Part shown: piece after piece, positions 63,433 to 64,000 of the stretch
Numbering within the stretch: the stretch's first letter is position 1
How the letters are laid out: the number at the start of each line of letters is the position of its first letter
DNA from: Colwellia sp. MB3u-45
GTDB lineage: Bacteria > Pseudomonadota > Gammaproteobacteria > Enterobacterales > Alteromonadaceae
Length of the DNA stretch: 64,000 nt
Assembly (NCBI RefSeq): GCF_014077005.1
Contig: NZ_JACGVC010000046.1
Coordinates: 1 to 64,000, forward strand
Direction: 5' to 3'
The notes under the pieces: generated by a model
Seen by the model: the letters and a program-made list of their open reading frames with translations, nothing else
The model's database searches: none
What the model was told of the DNA's origin: nothing
Program-made: the position numbers and the translations under genes

Positions 63433-64000
63433 CAACCTGTTACCGGTAATAGATAATGATCGAGTAAAAGAATAATAAATAACGCCATTAAATGCACAAT
63501 AGAAAACTTGAAAGTGTCCATTGCCGTATTTTCATCGGCATTAAATTTCAGTTTCCATGCGTAAGCAAAAAACACTAAGTTCAATACCACAGCGCCAATT
63601 AAATATAACCAATTACTCATCCCCACTAAATAAGGTAACAAGCCCACTATAAAGAGCAAGACGGTATATAACAAAATTTGAGTTTTGGTAAAATTAACAC
63701 CATGTGTGACGGGTAACATAGGAATATTTACTTTTGCATACTCGTCTTTACGATGAATAGCCAACGCCCAAAAATGTGGTGGCGTCCAAGTAAAGATTAA
63801 TAACACTAATAATAACGCATTAGGATGCACTTCATTGGTCATTGCTGTCCAACCCAATAAAGGTGGAATAGCACCGGCTAAACCGCCAATAGTAATATTT
63901 TGCGGGGTAGCACGCTTTAAGTACATAGTATAAACAAAGCTATAACCGACTAAGCCTGAAAAAGTTAACCAAGCGGTGAGCGGGTTAACCAGGCTATATA
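63432..64000 (-). CDS. cyoE: Protoheme IX farnesyltransferase (5' end beyond the window)
   Basis: Converts haem b to haem o for terminal oxidases. Only the C-terminal two-thirds is present and the frame stays open to the right edge, reading [20 protein letters not shown] before YLKRATPQN. UbiA-superfamily second half: [37 protein letters not shown] and KVNIPMLPV. An internal ATG at 63926 is not the start. It has several membrane helices and is directly upstream of the sco gene with a one-base overlap. Confidence 0.96.
   Translation of the reverse strand, partial: YSLVNPLTAWLTFSGLVGYSFVYTMYLKRATPQNITIGGLAGAIPPLLGWTAMTNEVHPNALLLVLLIFTWTPPHFWALAIHRKDEYAKVNIPMLPVTHGVNFTKTQILLYTVLLFIVGLLPYLVGMSNWLYLIGAVVLNLVFFAYAWKLKFNADENTAMDTFKFSIVHLMALFIILLLDHYLLPVTG

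Overview
The window looks like chromosomal DNA of a marine gammaproteobacterium of the Alteromonadales, most likely a Colwellia/Thalassotalea-type member of the Colwelliaceae. The reasons are the AT-rich, low-GC sequence, the gene neighbourhoods (mutM/coaD/waaA, rph-pyrE, bioH-comF-nfuA, ubiC-ubiA), an Oar-type TonB-dependent receptor, an MshQ-like surface protein and a GltBD glutamate synthase. The genus is inferred from gene content and style, not from a database match. I see no rRNA, tRNA, CRISPR array, integrase or complete insertion sequence. The only mobile-element trace is the end of an IS630-type transposase at the left edge.

Layout. 0-8.2 kb: transposase tail, Oar-like outer-membrane receptor (minus), a DUF3802-like protein, a tandem OB-fold SSB-like protein, a secreted/membrane beta-propeller protein with a SHOCT tail, and a TVP38-type membrane protein. 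8.8-13.5 kb: a 1551-residue modular secreted protein (beta-solenoid, ice-binding-like region, two LamG domains, MshQ C-terminal region). 13.9-23.6 kb: a housekeeping and envelope block with mutM, a methyltransferase, a cold-shock protein, coaD, a TetR/SnoaL-like divergent pair, and the LPS inner-core genes kdkA, a GT9 heptosyltransferase and waaA, plus a Nudix hydrolase and a PepSY-TM-like protein. 23.6-27.7 kb: an Lrp/AsnC regulator divergent from the tightly packed threonine-catabolism and rhomboid operon kbl-tdh-glpE-glpG. 27.9-30.1 kb: FliL-like protein, ubiC-ubiA. 30.2-36.4 kb: gltBD, preceded by a 1.4 kb gene-poor leader with a Fur-box-like site. 37.8-42.0 kb: plsB, a NYN-domain protein and a CheX-REC response regulator.

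42.9-47.3 kb is a compact accessory island and the most interesting part. A WYL-domain regulator is divergent from a cytoplasmic leucine-rich-repeat protein. Next to it lie a three-gene minus-strand cassette (unknown protein, a release-factor domain-3 homologue without its GGQ motif, and a HigA N-terminal-domain-only protein) and a plus-strand pair (an MbcA/ParS-type domain alone, then a HigA-type HTH protein). The same inverted repeat, GCGAC-N7-GTCGC (third copy GCGAC-N7-GTCGT), sits upstream of each of these transcription units. This points to one WYL-controlled regulon, and no known toxin is visible. I know of no described system with this composition.

47.6-64 kb returns to core genes: yicC, then a GMC oxidoreductase/subunit-3/thioredoxin cassette lying between yicC and rph-pyrE, a SprA-related metalloprotease, bioH, comF, an M14 carboxypeptidase-like protein, nfuA, a MATE transporter, a polysaccharide deacetylase, and the haem/copper assembly genes sco and cyoE (cut by the right edge). 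Many spacers hold short tandem duplications with 6-14 bp units, a recurring trait of this stretch.
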